From contig NZ_SEBR01000004.1 in the NCBI RefSeq assembly GCF_004295795.1, positions 62,001 to 126,000 of the forward strand: a stretch of DNA of 64,000 nucleotides, given 5' to 3'. The stretch comes from Flavobacterium sp. GTDB lineage: Bacteria; Bacteroidota; Bacteroidia; Flavobacteriales; Flavobacteriaceae. A program made the translations under genes and the position numbers. Shown piece after piece: positions 53,488 to 64,000 of the stretch. How positions within the stretch are numbered: position 1 is the first letter of the stretch; each line of letters begins with the position of its first letter. The notes beneath the pieces are model-generated. The model made no database searches and had not been told where the DNA came from. It was given only the letters and a program-made list of their open reading frames with translations.

Positions 53488-54651
53488 CTAATTTTTAAGG
53501 GCTTCGTCCAAACTTATCTGTTGGCCGTTGCGGAAAGCTACGACGTAAGCCGATGGGAAGCCTTTTGTCTTAGCCTCAGACAGTTTCTGTCTGGCCATTT
53601 GGTAATCTGAAGTTTCGCCGTAGTAGTATTTGTATTTGGCGCCCGAAGACATCATGGAAACGCCGCTCAATCCTTTGAAGTTGCTTGGCGTCGTGGGAAG
53701 TTTCGTTCCGCTGGCGGAGATTTGCACTTTGAATACGACTCCGGCCGATGTCGTAGTCTCTGGAACAACGGGTTCGATGGCACGCGTCGGGGTTTGCACA
53801 GGCGCTGGAGTTGGCGTATCGGCAACCGGAGTTTCCTGGATTCGCTGCGACGGACGTTCGTCTGCAGGTTCGAAATTGCCGCTTCCGAAGTATTCTTTCT
53901 TGTATCCGATTATGGCGTTGGCGATCGCTTTCGCCATTTCCTGCTGGCCTTCGTCAGAATCTAGGTAAGCGCCGTCCTTGGCGTTCGAGATGAATCCCAT
54001 TTCGATCAAAACGCGCGGCATGTAGGCTTTGTGCAATACCATATAAGGTGCTTGTTTCACGCCTCTGCTCTTTTTGCCCAGTGCTTTTACGAATCCATCC
54101 TGGATTTTGGCCGCAAGTGAGATGCTGTTGTCGAGGAATTCTTCCTGCATGAGCTCGATTCCTATCATGCTTTCAGGATTGTGCGGATCGAATCCTTCGT
54201 ATTTCTGCTTGTAATCTTTCTCCATCGTAATCACGGAGTTCTCGTTCTTGGCCGCCTCGAGGTTCGATTTGACTTTCGTCATACCCATCACGTAGGTTTC
54301 GGTTCCGTCTGCTGCCGAATTCTTGTTGGCGTTGCAGTGGATCGACACGAAAATTTGGGAATCTGCCCTGTTTGCGATGTTGGCGCGCTCGATGAGTTCG
54401 ATGAAAACATCGGATTTTCTGGTATAGACGACATCGAATCCCGGCGTGCTTTCAAGAATTTTGCCCACTTTCTGCACCACGCCAAGCGCTATGTTTTTTT
54501 CAATGTGACCGTTGTACATCGCCCCGAAATCCTTTCCTCCGTGACCCGCGTCGAGCGTGACGCGGAATTTTTGATTCTGTGCGAAAACACTTATAGTAGA
54601 AAACAGCAAAGCCAGCGAAACGACCGCTTTGAGCTTGTTGGAAATTCCCAT
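53488..54651 (-). CDS. N-acetylmuramoyl-L-alanine amidase with C-terminal SPOR-like region
   Basis: MGISNKLKAVVSLALLFSTISVFAQ signal; VTLDAGHGGKDFGAMYNGHIEKNIALGV, FVSIHCNANK, RVLIEMGFISN. Confidence 0.9.
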   Translation of the reverse strand: MGISNKLKAVVSLALLFSTISVFAQNQKFRVTLDAGHGGKDFGAMYNGHIEKNIALGVVQKVGKILESTPGFDVVYTRKSDVFIELIERANIANRADSQIFVSIHCNANKNSAADGTETYVMGMTKVKSNLEAAKNENSVITMEKDYKQKYEGFDPHNPESMIGIELMQEEFLDNSISLAAKIQDGFVKALGKKSRGVKQAPYMVLHKAYMPRVLIEMGFISNAKDGAYLDSDEGQQEMAKAIANAIIGYKKEYFGSGNFEPADERPSQRIQETPVADTPTPAPVQTPTRAIEPVVPETTTSAGVVFKVQISASGTKLPTTPSNFKGLSGVSMMSSGAKYKYYYGETSDYQMARQKLSEAKTKGFPSAYVVAFRNGQQISLDEALKN

Positions 54652-54782
54652 AAATCCAAAAGTTAATTTTAATGAAATGCGCGAGGCTAAAGTCATTATT
54701 TATTTATTTTTGACGGAAAATTATATGTAAGTTTGGCGCTTCAAATTCAGCCATAATTTTCACAAAAGTAGCATTAATAGCG

Positions 54783-57461
54783 TTGCGGGCAAACTTATTC
54801 CATATCGTTTTATCAGCAATCTTGCTAACAGTCGGAGCTTCAAAATCCTCCTGCCAGGAACTCGGAAAAAACAAGGCAAATATCCCGCCATTAATCCAGT
54901 CTCCCGTAAAACCGGCCGATTCTTCCATTGCTAACGCACAAGACAGCTCAAAAATTGCCGCCGTCGTCAAGACCAAAGATTCGGTCAAGCCGAAAAAACC
55001 TTTGCTCGAAGCCCAAATTAGGAGAAAAGCCAAAGATTACGAGCGTTTCAACCAAAAGACGAGTCAACTTACTTTATATAACGAGGCGGAAGTCTATTAC
55101 CAGGACATCGAACTCAAAGCCGGAATCATCACGCTCGATTACGGAAAGGACGAAATCTACGCCGGACGTATCAAGGATTCTACAGGCAATTTCACGCAAC
55201 GCCCGTATTTCAAGCAAGGTAGTAATGTTGTCGAACCTGATTCCATCCGCTTCAATACCAAGACCAAAAAGGCTTTGATCTGGAATTCAAGAACCGAACA
55301 AAGCGAATTCCGAATCAAGGGCGAAATCGTCAAAAGGGAAAACGATTCCACCTATTTCATCAAAGGCGTGCGGTTTACGACTTCGAAAGACGTTGACAAT
55401 CCGGAATATTATTTTTATACGAAGAAAGCCAAATTCGTACCCGGAAAGAAAGTCGTCGTTGGCGGGACGAATATGGTGATTGCCGATGTTCCGACGCCGA
55501 TCTATCTGCCATTCGCATTTTTCCCGATGACCGACAAATCGCAATCGGGAATCCTGATTCCGTCTTACGGAGAAAGCAACAACCGAGGATTTTTCCTTCA
55601 GAATCTGGGCTACTATTTTGCCTTGTCGGATAATTACGACCTTGCCGTGACAGGCGATTACTACACCAACGGAAGTTATGCCATGCGATTCGAGTCACAC
55701 TACGCCTGGCGTTACCAATTCAGCGGAAATTTCAACGTGAGGTTCGAGAATCTCATCAACGGCGAAAGAGGTTATCCGGATTATGCCAAACAGCGCATCT
55801 ACAACATCCAGTGGTCGCACACGCAAGACGCCAAAGCCAGCGTGAATTCGCGTTTTACGGCATCGGTCAACCTTGGTAGTAGCCAGTATTTCCAGCGTTC
55901 GATCAATCAGGTGAATGTGGGATCGTCGTTGAACAACACCTTGAGTTCGTCGATTTCCTATTCCAAGACTTTCGAGACCGTTCCACAGGTAAATTTGTCG
56001 GTTACCGCGAGCCATCAGCAAAATACGCAGACGCAATCGATAAGCATGACCTTGCCGACTTTGCAGGTGAATGTCGACCGTATTTTTCCTTTCGCCCCGG
56101 CAAACGGCTCCAAAAAAGGGCTTATCAAGAACTTGAACTTCCAATATAGTTTGAGAGGCGAAAACCGCTATCAGACAACAGATTCGCTTTTCTTCAAGTC
56201 GGAAATGTTCAAGGACGCCAGAACAGGTTTCCAGCATTCCATCCCGATTGCCACCAACTTCAAGATATTCAAATATTTCAGTGCCTCGACGTCTTTCAAC
56301 TACAACGAGGTCTGGTATTTCAAGACGATCAAAAAGGAATACGACGAAACCAGGGCGAAAGACACGATAATCGACGTCAACGGTTTCGACGCGTTCAGGA
56401 CTTACAACTACGGAGCGTCCTTAGGAACGACTATCTACGGAACTTACGGATTCGGTGAGAACAGCAAGATACAGGCGATCCGTCACGTGATGCGTCCATC
56501 GGTTTCTTACAGTTATACGCCAAGTTTTGATCAATATTACGACAGTTACGTGAGCCGCGCCACGGCCGAAACGATCGTAAAGGAATACACCAGATTCGAG
56601 AACGGTATTTTCGGTTCGCCCGGCAGAAACATTTCAAACAGTCTTGGTTTCACGCTCAGCAACACTTTCGAGGCCAAAGTCCGCGACAGCGATACCACCA
56701 AAGTCGAAGCCAAGAAAGTCATGCTGCTCAACAACTTCAATCTTTCGACTTCTTACAACATGGCCGCCGATTCCCTTAAATGGGCGCCGTTGCGAATTAC
56801 CGGAGGAACGACTTTGTTCGAGAAAATGAACGTGAACTTCGGGGCGACGTTGAATCCTTACGCTTTGGACAACGCCGGCCGAACCATCAACAAATTCAAC
56901 ATCGACAATGGCGGAAGCCTTTTCCGTTTTACTCAGGCTAATCTTACGATCGGTTATTCCCTTTCGAGTGCCGACGGTCAGGACGCCAAAAAGAAGAGCG
57001 AAAATTCCCAAAGTGTCAAGAACGGCGGACGCGACGACGATTTGTTCGGAACCAACCGCGACATGAGCGACCCAAGGCAGAACGACGATGAAGACGACGA
57101 AGAATCGAAGGTGATCAAGGACTTGTTCAAGCTCGATATTCCGTGGGACATGACCCTGGCCTATTCCCTGACCTATTCGAACAACAGGCGCGAAAACGAC
57201 ATTACCGGAAATTCGCTTATGGTTTCGGCCAATACCGACATCACGCCAATGTGGAAAGTGGGCGTTTCCACAGGTTACGACTTCGTGCAACAAGGCTTCA
57301 CGTTTACACAATTGCGTTTTTCGCGCGATTTGCTGAGCTGGAAAATGGATTTTTCGTGGGTTCCTTTCGGAACGCAGAGCTACTGGAATTTCTTTATCGG
57401 AATCAAGTCGAGCATTTTGCAGGACGTGAAGTATGACAAGCGTAGTTTGCCGAACCGATAG
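54783..57461 (+). CDS. LptD/OstA-like outer-membrane LPS assembly protein
   Basis: 892 aa; YYQDIELKAGIITLDYGKDEIYA OstA-like and PTPIYLPFAFFPMTDKSQSGILIPSYGESNNRGFFLQNLGYYFALSDNYDL LptD pattern; non-ATG start. Confidence 0.82.
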   Translation: MRANLFHIVLSAILLTVGASKSSCQELGKNKANIPPLIQSPVKPADSSIANAQDSSKIAAVVKTKDSVKPKKPLLEAQIRRKAKDYERFNQKTSQLTLYNEAEVYYQDIELKAGIITLDYGKDEIYAGRIKDSTGNFTQRPYFKQGSNVVEPDSIRFNTKTKKALIWNSRTEQSEFRIKGEIVKRENDSTYFIKGVRFTTSKDVDNPEYYFYTKKAKFVPGKKVVVGGTNMVIADVPTPIYLPFAFFPMTDKSQSGILIPSYGESNNRGFFLQNLGYYFALSDNYDLAVTGDYYTNGSYAMRFESHYAWRYQFSGNFNVRFENLINGERGYPDYAKQRIYNIQWSHTQDAKASVNSRFTASVNLGSSQYFQRSINQVNVGSSLNNTLSSSISYSKTFETVPQVNLSVTASHQQNTQTQSISMTLPTLQVNVDRIFPFAPANGSKKGLIKNLNFQYSLRGENRYQTTDSLFFKSEMFKDARTGFQHSIPIATNFKIFKYFSASTSFNYNEVWYFKTIKKEYDETRAKDTIIDVNGFDAFRTYNYGASLGTTIYGTYGFGENSKIQAIRHVMRPSVSYSYTPSFDQYYDSYVSRATAETIVKEYTRFENGIFGSPGRNISNSLGFTLSNTFEAKVRDSDTTKVEAKKVMLLNNFNLSTSYNMAADSLKWAPLRITGGTTLFEKMNVNFGATLNPYALDNAGRTINKFNIDNGGSLFRFTQANLTIGYSLSSADGQDAKKKSENSQSVKNGGRDDDLFGTNRDMSDPRQNDDEDDEESKVIKDLFKLDIPWDMTLAYSLTYSNNRRENDITGNSLMVSANTDITPMWKVGVSTGYDFVQQGFTFTQLRFSRDLLSWKMDFSWVPFGTQSYWNFFIGIKSSILQDVKYDKRSLPNR

Positions 57462-57468
57462 TAGAGCG

Positions 57469-57494
57469 CATTAGCAGTAGCAGTAGCAGTTGAC
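57469..57494. repeat. Short AGCAGT repeat remnant
   Basis: attagcagtagcagtagcagttg, a few bp after the LptD-like stop. Confidence 0.8.
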
Positions 57495-57666
57495 CACGCT
57501 CACACCTATTCGAAGCATAGAACTTTGCGCGATTGGTGCAAGAAAGTAGAAGTGAATGACCAAAGATTTGTTGATTAGTGGCTAAAAATGAGCCTTGCAA
57601 AAGTCTTTTGTCTGTTAGTCCATTATCTATTAGTCTATTCTCTATTAGTCTTAACTCTAAAATTAT

Positions 57667-58047
57667 ATGAAGAAAGTAATTTATACCGATGCGGCTCCAG
57701 CGCCAATCGGACCGTATTCCCAAGCAGTACAATTCGGTGACACAATTTACACGTCCGGACAGATCGCGATCGATCCGGCTAGCGGGGAATTGGTTTTGGG
57801 CGATGTCGAGGCCGAAACCAAGCAAGTCATGGAAAACCTCAAAGCCGTTTTGGAAGCCGCCGACATGACTTTCGAACACGTCGTCAAAACCACGATCTTT
57901 ATTATGGACATGAACGATTTTACAAAAATCAACGGCATTTACGGAAGCTATCTCGACGAGAAAACTGCTCCGGCCCGCGAAACCGTACAGGTCGCAGGTT
58001 TACCCAAAGGCGTCACGGTAGAGATTTCGATGATTGCCAGACGATGA
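57667..58047 (+). CDS. RidA family protein
   Basis: 126 aa; APAPIGPYSQAVQFGDTIYTSGQIAIDPASGEL...ARETVQVAGLPKGVTVEISMIARR. Confidence 0.93.
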   Translation: MKKVIYTDAAPAPIGPYSQAVQFGDTIYTSGQIAIDPASGELVLGDVEAETKQVMENLKAVLEAADMTFEHVVKTTIFIMDMNDFTKINGIYGSYLDEKTAPARETVQVAGLPKGVTVEISMIARR

Positions 58048-58917
58048 TCTTTTAACAAAAAGTACAGATTTTCTGTAATCGACTTATTTGCGGAAATGCT
58101 ATCTTTTCACAGGGAAGGGGTTGGTGCTTATCCCTACAAAATTTTTGATTCGGACCATTAATGAAATGCAGAAAATTTTTCCACAAACTTGCGAAACTGA
58201 AAACCGCTCCGGCCCGCGAAACCGTACAGGTTGCAGGTTTACCCAAAGGCGTTACGGTAGAGATTTCGATGATTGCCAGACGCTGATTTTTTAACAAAAA
58301 GTACAGATTTTCTGTAATCGACTTATTTGCGGAAATGCTATCTTTTCACAGGGAAGGGGTTGGTGCTTTTCCCTACAAAATTTTTGATTCGTACCACTAA
58401 TGAAATGCGTAAAATTTTTCCACAAACTTGCGAAACCGAGAACCGCTCCGGCCCACGAAACCGTACAGGTCGCCGGTTTACCCAAAGGCGTCACGGTAGA
58501 GATTTCGATGATTGCCAGACGATGATCTTTTAACAAAAAGTACAGATTTTCTGTAATCGACTTGTTTGCGGAAATGCTATCTTTTCAAAGGGAAGGGGTT
58601 GGTGCTTATCCCTACGAAATTTTTGATTCGGACCACTAATGAAATGCGGAAAATTTTTCCACAAACTTGCGAAACTGAAAACCCACCGTCGCGCGAAACC
58701 GTACAGGTCGCAGGTTTACCCAAAGGCGTTACGTAGAGATTTCGATGATTGCCAGACGATGATCTTTTAACAAAAAGTACAGATTTTCTGGAATTGACTT
58801 GTTTGCGGAAATGCTATCTTTTCACAGGGAAGGGGTTGGTGCTTATCCCTACGAAATTTTTGATTCGGACCACTAATGAAATGCGGAAAATTTTTCCACA
58901 AACTTGCGAAACCGAAA
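57964..58917. repeat. 239-bp tandem repeat, about 4 copies, first copy includes the 3' end of ridA
   Basis: gctccggcccgcgaaaccgtacaggt at 57967, 58206 and 58445, degenerate at about 58686. Confidence 0.93.
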
Positions 58918-59117
58918 TTCGCAGAAAGTGAAACTATCGCGGCAACTCTTTTTTATTTACGATTAGTTAAAAATTCAGGTGGTCATACATTTCGAACTCA
59001 GGCACTCAACTCGCAAAAAAAAAGAAAACGATACGGCAGCGAGTGGTTTTGTTTTCAGGCATTTCGGACGCTGGCTCTCAAAACATTCTGAATCGGTAGC
59101 TTAACTCGCAAAACCAT

Positions 59118-59149
59118 AAAAAAACCATCCGGCAGCGAATGGTTTTTTT
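59118..59149. terminator. Intrinsic terminator
   Basis: AAAAAAACCATCCGGCAGCGAATGGTTTTTTT; a degenerate relative lies at 59009-59060. Confidence 0.7.
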
Positions 59150-59200
59150 ATTTTCGATAAGTAAAGCTCTCAGGCACTGAGGCACCTCGAACTCAGGCGC

Positions 59201-60049
59201 TCAATTCAACGAATGATAGGCAATCAAGCCATCGATCGGGCGACGCAAAACGTTTCCGATCTTGATGTTGTGCTTCTCGAGAACCTCTTTCAATTCCTCT
59301 CTCAAATAGAAAGCGATCGATCCGATAAAGTGAACAGGAACGGTCTTGTGTTCGTCGTACTGTTTGATATAAAGCTCGACGAAATCCTCCATCGCGGCAT
59401 AAATCAATTTCTTGCAGAAAGCGTCGTCTTTGTGTTGGATCAGAAATTTGGCGAAAGTGGCCAGATAAGCATTCGGATTAGGCTCTTTGTAAAGATTGTG
59501 CTTGATCACGTCCGGTTCAAGATCGTGTGCTTTTTCGAATGCGGTCGCTAGATTCTGCGGCATTTTTCCAAAGTAGTAAGCGCGGATCAACTCGCGTCCG
59601 AAGCGGTTTCCACTGCAATCGTCCATCGCGATGTAGCCAAGTGACTGCACTTTTTGGTGCAATTCCTTTCCGTCGAAATAACTGCAATTCGAACCCGTAC
59701 CCAAGATGCAGACAACCGCTTTCTCGTTTTTTGGCGTGGTGGCGTAAACGGCGGCATAAGTGTCTTCGTTTACCGAAATGTTGGCATTCGGGAAATAATC
59801 CTTGAAGATCGCGGCGAGAAAACTTCTCATGCGCTCGGTTCCGCAACCTGCTCCGTAAAAATACAGATGCGTCACGCTTTTCTTGTTGTGGGAAATGTCG
59901 AAGCGATCGTCAAGGCGCGCTATGACCTCGTCCTTTGCGAGTACTTCGGGATTCACCCCAAGCGATTGTGTGGTAAACAAAACCTTTCCGGCATCATCAA
60001 TTGCGATCCAGTCGGCTTTGGTCGATCCACTGTCTACTAATAATTTCAT
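59201..60049 (-). CDS. N-acetylglucosamine kinase-like (BadF/BadG/BcrA/BcrD ATPase family)
   Basis: 282 aa; LLVDSGSTKADWIAID, CILGTGSNCSYFDG. Confidence 0.85.
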   Translation of the reverse strand: MKLLVDSGSTKADWIAIDDAGKVLFTTQSLGVNPEVLAKDEVIARLDDRFDISHNKKSVTHLYFYGAGCGTERMRSFLAAIFKDYFPNANISVNEDTYAAVYATTPKNEKAVVCILGTGSNCSYFDGKELHQKVQSLGYIAMDDCSGNRFGRELIRAYYFGKMPQNLATAFEKAHDLEPDVIKHNLYKEPNPNAYLATFAKFLIQHKDDAFCKKLIYAAMEDFVELYIKQYDEHKTVPVHFIGSIAFYLREELKEVLEKHNIKIGNVLRRPIDGLIAYHSLN

Positions 60050-60195
60050 TGGGTCAATGGTTGGTTTTTTCCGGATGTGCTTCTATGGAAGTTTCGGCCG
60101 GCAGTTTGGTTTGTTTGTTATAATGCACAGGTTCAGGATGTTTCCGGAATTGGTTTCGCAGACAATTCCGACCAAAATCTGCTGTATAAAAAGAC

Positions 60196-60226
60196 AAAAA
60201 TCCCGCCTGTTTCCAAACGGGATTTC
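60196..60226 (-). terminator. Intrinsic terminator for gap
   Basis: Reverse strand AAATCCCGTTTGGAAACAGGCGGGATTTTTG. Confidence 0.7.
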
Positions 60227-60236
60227 TGTAAGTAAT

Positions 60237-61262
<1,026 letters not shown>

Positions 61263-61288
61263 TTAATATAGAGTTTGTGCAAAAAAAT

Positions 61289-61333
61289 AAGGTTCGGAAA
61301 TCAGGTCGTGCAACCGGATTCTGAACCTTTTTG
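61289..61333 (-). terminator. Intrinsic terminator for pfkA
   Basis: AAGGTTCGGAAATC..CCGGATTCTGAACCTTTTT hairpin. Confidence 0.6.
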
Positions 61334-62320
61334 TTATGTTGACATGATGTCGGCTACTTTGAGAAGCTCGCGGTCAATTTCGGAATGGCCTTTGATGGCT
61401 TGCTCGATCGGCGTAAGCGTGATCTTGTCTCCCAAAATTCCCACCATATAATTCGATTTTCCTTCGATGAGCGATTCCACGGCTTTCACGCCCAAGCGGC
61501 TTGCGAGTACGCGATCGAAACACGTAGGTGCGCCTCCGCGTTGCATGTGGCCCAAAACCGATACGCGAACATCATACTCCGGAAGATTTTCCTCCACGTA
61601 ATCCTTCAATTCGAAAACGTTCTTGCCGATGCTGTCGCCTTCCGCAATCACGACGATGCTCGACGATTTGCCAGAAGCCTTGCTTTTCTTCAAAGATTCC
61701 AGCAAGCGCTCCAACCCGAGGTTTTCCTCAGGAATCAGGATTTCTTCGGCGCCCGCGCCAATTCCGGCGTTCAAGGCGATGTGCCCGGCATCGCGCCCCA
61801 TGACTTCCACGAAAAAAAGCCTGTTGTGCGAAGATGCAGTATCGCGAATTTTATCGATGACCTCGACTACCGTATTAAGGGCAGTGTCGTATCCTAAAGT
61901 GAAACTTGTTCCGTAAATGTCATTGTCTATCGTGCCGGGAATTCCCATGATCGGGATGTTGAATTCGGAGTGGAAAACTTCGGCTCCCGTAAAACTTCCG
62001 TCGCCGCCTATCACCACAAGTGAATCGATTCCGGCCTTTTCGATATTCGCGAAAGCTTTTTTGCGGCCTTCCGGCGTCATGAATTCTCTGGAACGAGCCG
62101 ATTTGAGGATGGTTCCGCCTTTATTGACGATGTTGTTCACCGAACGCGGTCCCATTTCCTTGAAGTCGCCTTCTATCATGCCTTGGTAGCCGCGATAGAT
62201 GCCGACACATTCAATAGCGTGGTAAGCGCAGGTACGCACCACAGAGCGGATTGCTGCGTTCATTCCCGGTGAATCTCCACCAGAAGTCAACACGCCAATC
62301 CGTTTTATTGTTTTTGACAT
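61334..62320 (-). CDS. pfkA: 6-phosphofructokinase
   Basis: 328 aa; GVLTSGGDSPGMNAAIRSVVR, VIGGDGSFTGA, GTIDNDIYGTSFTLGYDTALN. Confidence 0.97.
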   Translation of the reverse strand: MSKTIKRIGVLTSGGDSPGMNAAIRSVVRTCAYHAIECVGIYRGYQGMIEGDFKEMGPRSVNNIVNKGGTILKSARSREFMTPEGRKKAFANIEKAGIDSLVVIGGDGSFTGAEVFHSEFNIPIMGIPGTIDNDIYGTSFTLGYDTALNTVVEVIDKIRDTASSHNRLFFVEVMGRDAGHIALNAGIGAGAEEILIPEENLGLERLLESLKKSKASGKSSSIVVIAEGDSIGKNVFELKDYVEENLPEYDVRVSVLGHMQRGGAPTCFDRVLASRLGVKAVESLIEGKSNYMVGILGDKITLTPIEQAIKGHSEIDRELLKVADIMST

Positions 62321-62465
62321 TTATTATGGTATTAAAATGTAAACTTAGCAAATATGAGCTATTTCTCGGGCACCATTATTACTACTTTAGCATTTTAAGC
62401 ATTTTCAAACGTTTTCGTTGATAAGTTTTCGAAAAGGCCGAATTTATCAGACGTTTCGCTCAGAA

Positions 62466-64000
62466 TCACATGCCGTCTTCGGGCGAAGGAACAGCCTGCG
62501 AATTCGGTTTTGGAGCCGTAGCAGGTTTCTTTTTCTTCTTTTCGGTTGGCGCGGTGAAGTGCATGCCTTCCTGGATATACGAATCCGGAACTTCCGAATC
62601 GGCTTTGTCTACGTCGATCTTCGTATTGAAAAGCTTTCTGATGAGCTCGCGGAAAGTATCGAAATCGACCTCATAAGTAATACCGACGCCTTGCGTATAC
62701 CCGATTCCTTGTCCTATATAATTGATGTCGTTCTCGCGATTGAACACGCGCAGGTTCATCGTCCCGTCTTCGTTGACGCGATATTGCACCTCGACATCGC
62801 CAACGATCGCCGATTCGTTCACGCCGCCAACCGGAACGCCCACTTTTCCGTTTATCGAAATCCGGTCTGAAACCTGGGTGGAAATGTTCACGCCCACTCG
62901 CCCATCGGCTTCCGTTCCCGGACGTCTGTCTGCCGCGACGAAATCAAGTCCTACCTTGATATTGCTGTCCGGATCCTGGAAAATGTCGCCGATCAATCCG
63001 CTTGCGGTCTCGAAAAGGTTTCCGGCGAAATCAGACTCGTTCACGCCTTCCGGACTCAGGAAAGTTCCAGACGATAGCAAGTACAAAGCCTGCGTCTGTC
63101 TCGTGTCCTTATCGTCGAGTTTATATTGGATCTCAGATTTGAGAACCGAACTCACTGTTGGGAAATTGATGTTGAAATCAGGTTCCGGACTCGCAAGGTT
63201 TCCGCGCACGCCAATGACGACTTCCACCGGAACTTTTCGGTTCACCGATGGATTGTCGAGCAGGATCGCAGGATTCGCCGTCGTCTTGTAAACCGCTTCG
63301 AGGTTCAGGACCGCGCGCATCGGATCGCCTTCCCAAGTGATCGATCCGCCTTTCTTGAGCGAGAATTTCTTGTCGATAAGTCCGCCGTATTTGAAATTAT
63401 ATGTTCCTTCGTAAGCCTGGAAATCGCCCCACATGTTGAATTTCCCGAGCGTGTTTATCTTGAACAGCAGTGATCCAAAGCCTTTTCCCTTGATGCCGTG
63501 GCCGGTATTTCGGTCGATGATGACTTCCACTTCGGCATCCGGCGTGATGTCGAAATCGAATTCCAGCTCGAGTCCGTTGTAATTCCTGGTTTGTTCGGCG
63601 ATACCTTTCTCGAGATTGTATTTTTCCTTCGGACTCAAAAAGTGGATGTAACTTCTCGATCCCGTGGATTCGGCGTTGTTTATAGGAACTTTTATCGACG
63701 TGCCTTGCATCGACTTGGCATCGACCTTGATGAACAACCCGGTTGTCGGACCCGAAATCGAGGCCGTTCCGTTGATGAAAGCCGTTCCGTAATAAGCCGC
63801 GTCCTCGCTGTCTTTCGTATCAAGTGCAAGCAATCTGTCGGTCTGGATGTTCAGGTCAAGCGCCCATTCGGAGAACTTTTTGTGCTCGATCTTGCCTTCG
63901 AGCGTTCCCATCGTCTTGAATTTCGTATCGGTGATTTGCGTATTCCTGATGATGAATTGGCTTTCGGTCACATCGACTACGGAATGTCTGTCCATCTCAT
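62466..64000 (-). CDS. Translocation/assembly module TamB-like protein, C-terminal part (open at window end)
   Basis: ORF extends to the window edge; long beta-rich protein ending with TamB-like domain (YEGTYNFKYGGLIDKKFSLKKGGSITWEGDPMRAVLNLEAVY). Confidence 0.8.
   Translation of the reverse strand, partial: EMDRHSVVDVTESQFIIRNTQITDTKFKTMGTLEGKIEHKKFSEWALDLNIQTDRLLALDTKDSEDAAYYGTAFINGTASISGPTTGLFIKVDAKSMQGTSIKVPINNAESTGSRSYIHFLSPKEKYNLEKGIAEQTRNYNGLELEFDFDITPDAEVEVIIDRNTGHGIKGKGFGSLLFKINTLGKFNMWGDFQAYEGTYNFKYGGLIDKKFSLKKGGSITWEGDPMRAVLNLEAVYKTTANPAILLDNPSVNRKVPVEVVIGVRGNLASPEPDFNINFPTVSSVLKSEIQYKLDDKDTRQTQALYLLSSGTFLSPEGVNESDFAGNLFETASGLIGDIFQDPDSNIKVGLDFVAADRRPGTEADGRVGVNISTQVSDRISINGKVGVPVGGVNESAIVGDVEVQYRVNEDGTMNLRVFNRENDINYIGQGIGYTQGVGITYEVDFDTFRELIRKLFNTKIDVDKADSEVPDSYIQEGMHFTAPTEKKKKKPATAPKPNSQAVPSPEDGM

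Noticed and set aside
58052-58931. Near-identical 81-aa (minus) and 68-aa (plus) ORFs repeated in the ridA array
   Set aside because: They simply tile the 239-bp repeat on both strands; part of the frame is antisense to the ridA tail. The repeat itself is reported instead.

Overview
The window looks like chromosomal DNA from a Bacteroidota/Flavobacterium-type bacterium. Evidence: TAnnTTTG-type promoters, a T9SS sorting-domain protein, bshA, an LptD-like protein, MutS2 without Smr, and a fused E1 alpha/beta dehydrogenase. I support about 65 protein-coding genes. I saw no rRNA, tRNA, CRISPR array or prophage. The central accessory block (about 4.3-19.8 kb) looks like an aerobic aromatic-acid catabolic island. 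It encodes a flavin reductase, a fused FAD-monooxygenase/OYE protein (salicylyl-/anthraniloyl-CoA type), an aryl-CoA ligase, a GltB-like FMN protein, a 4HBT thioesterase, a nitrilase, an APC permease, a gentisate 1,2-dioxygenase, an NTF2-like protein, an FAH hydrolase and a maleate isomerase. A stand-alone InsA/IS1-N-type zinc-ribbon HTH protein is divergent from it. The island's gene blocks are separated by five different repeat types: a 202-bp tandem repeat with a perfect 20-bp stem, two copies of a dispersed ~145-bp element, a RAYT-like gene with degenerate catalytic residues flanked by REPIN-like palindromes, and an AACGAA array abutting a TTG start. Elsewhere, intergenic spacers carry short-period repeats of a few distinct types (AGCAGT, ACTCAGGC, AACGAATAACGAA, CCAAATTCC, TAATTAT, CTCATAC), often as inverted pairs at spacer ends and close to start/stop codons. 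Other notable items are a cluster of tiny acidic/disordered ORFs behind a promoter with 21-bp-period direct repeats, and a 239-bp tandem array that multiplied the 3' end of a ridA gene. The rest is mostly ordinary housekeeping content (mutS2, ung, aroC, bshA, lptD, gap, pfkA, tamB-like). All calls come from reading the sequence and the ORF track; no database search was run.
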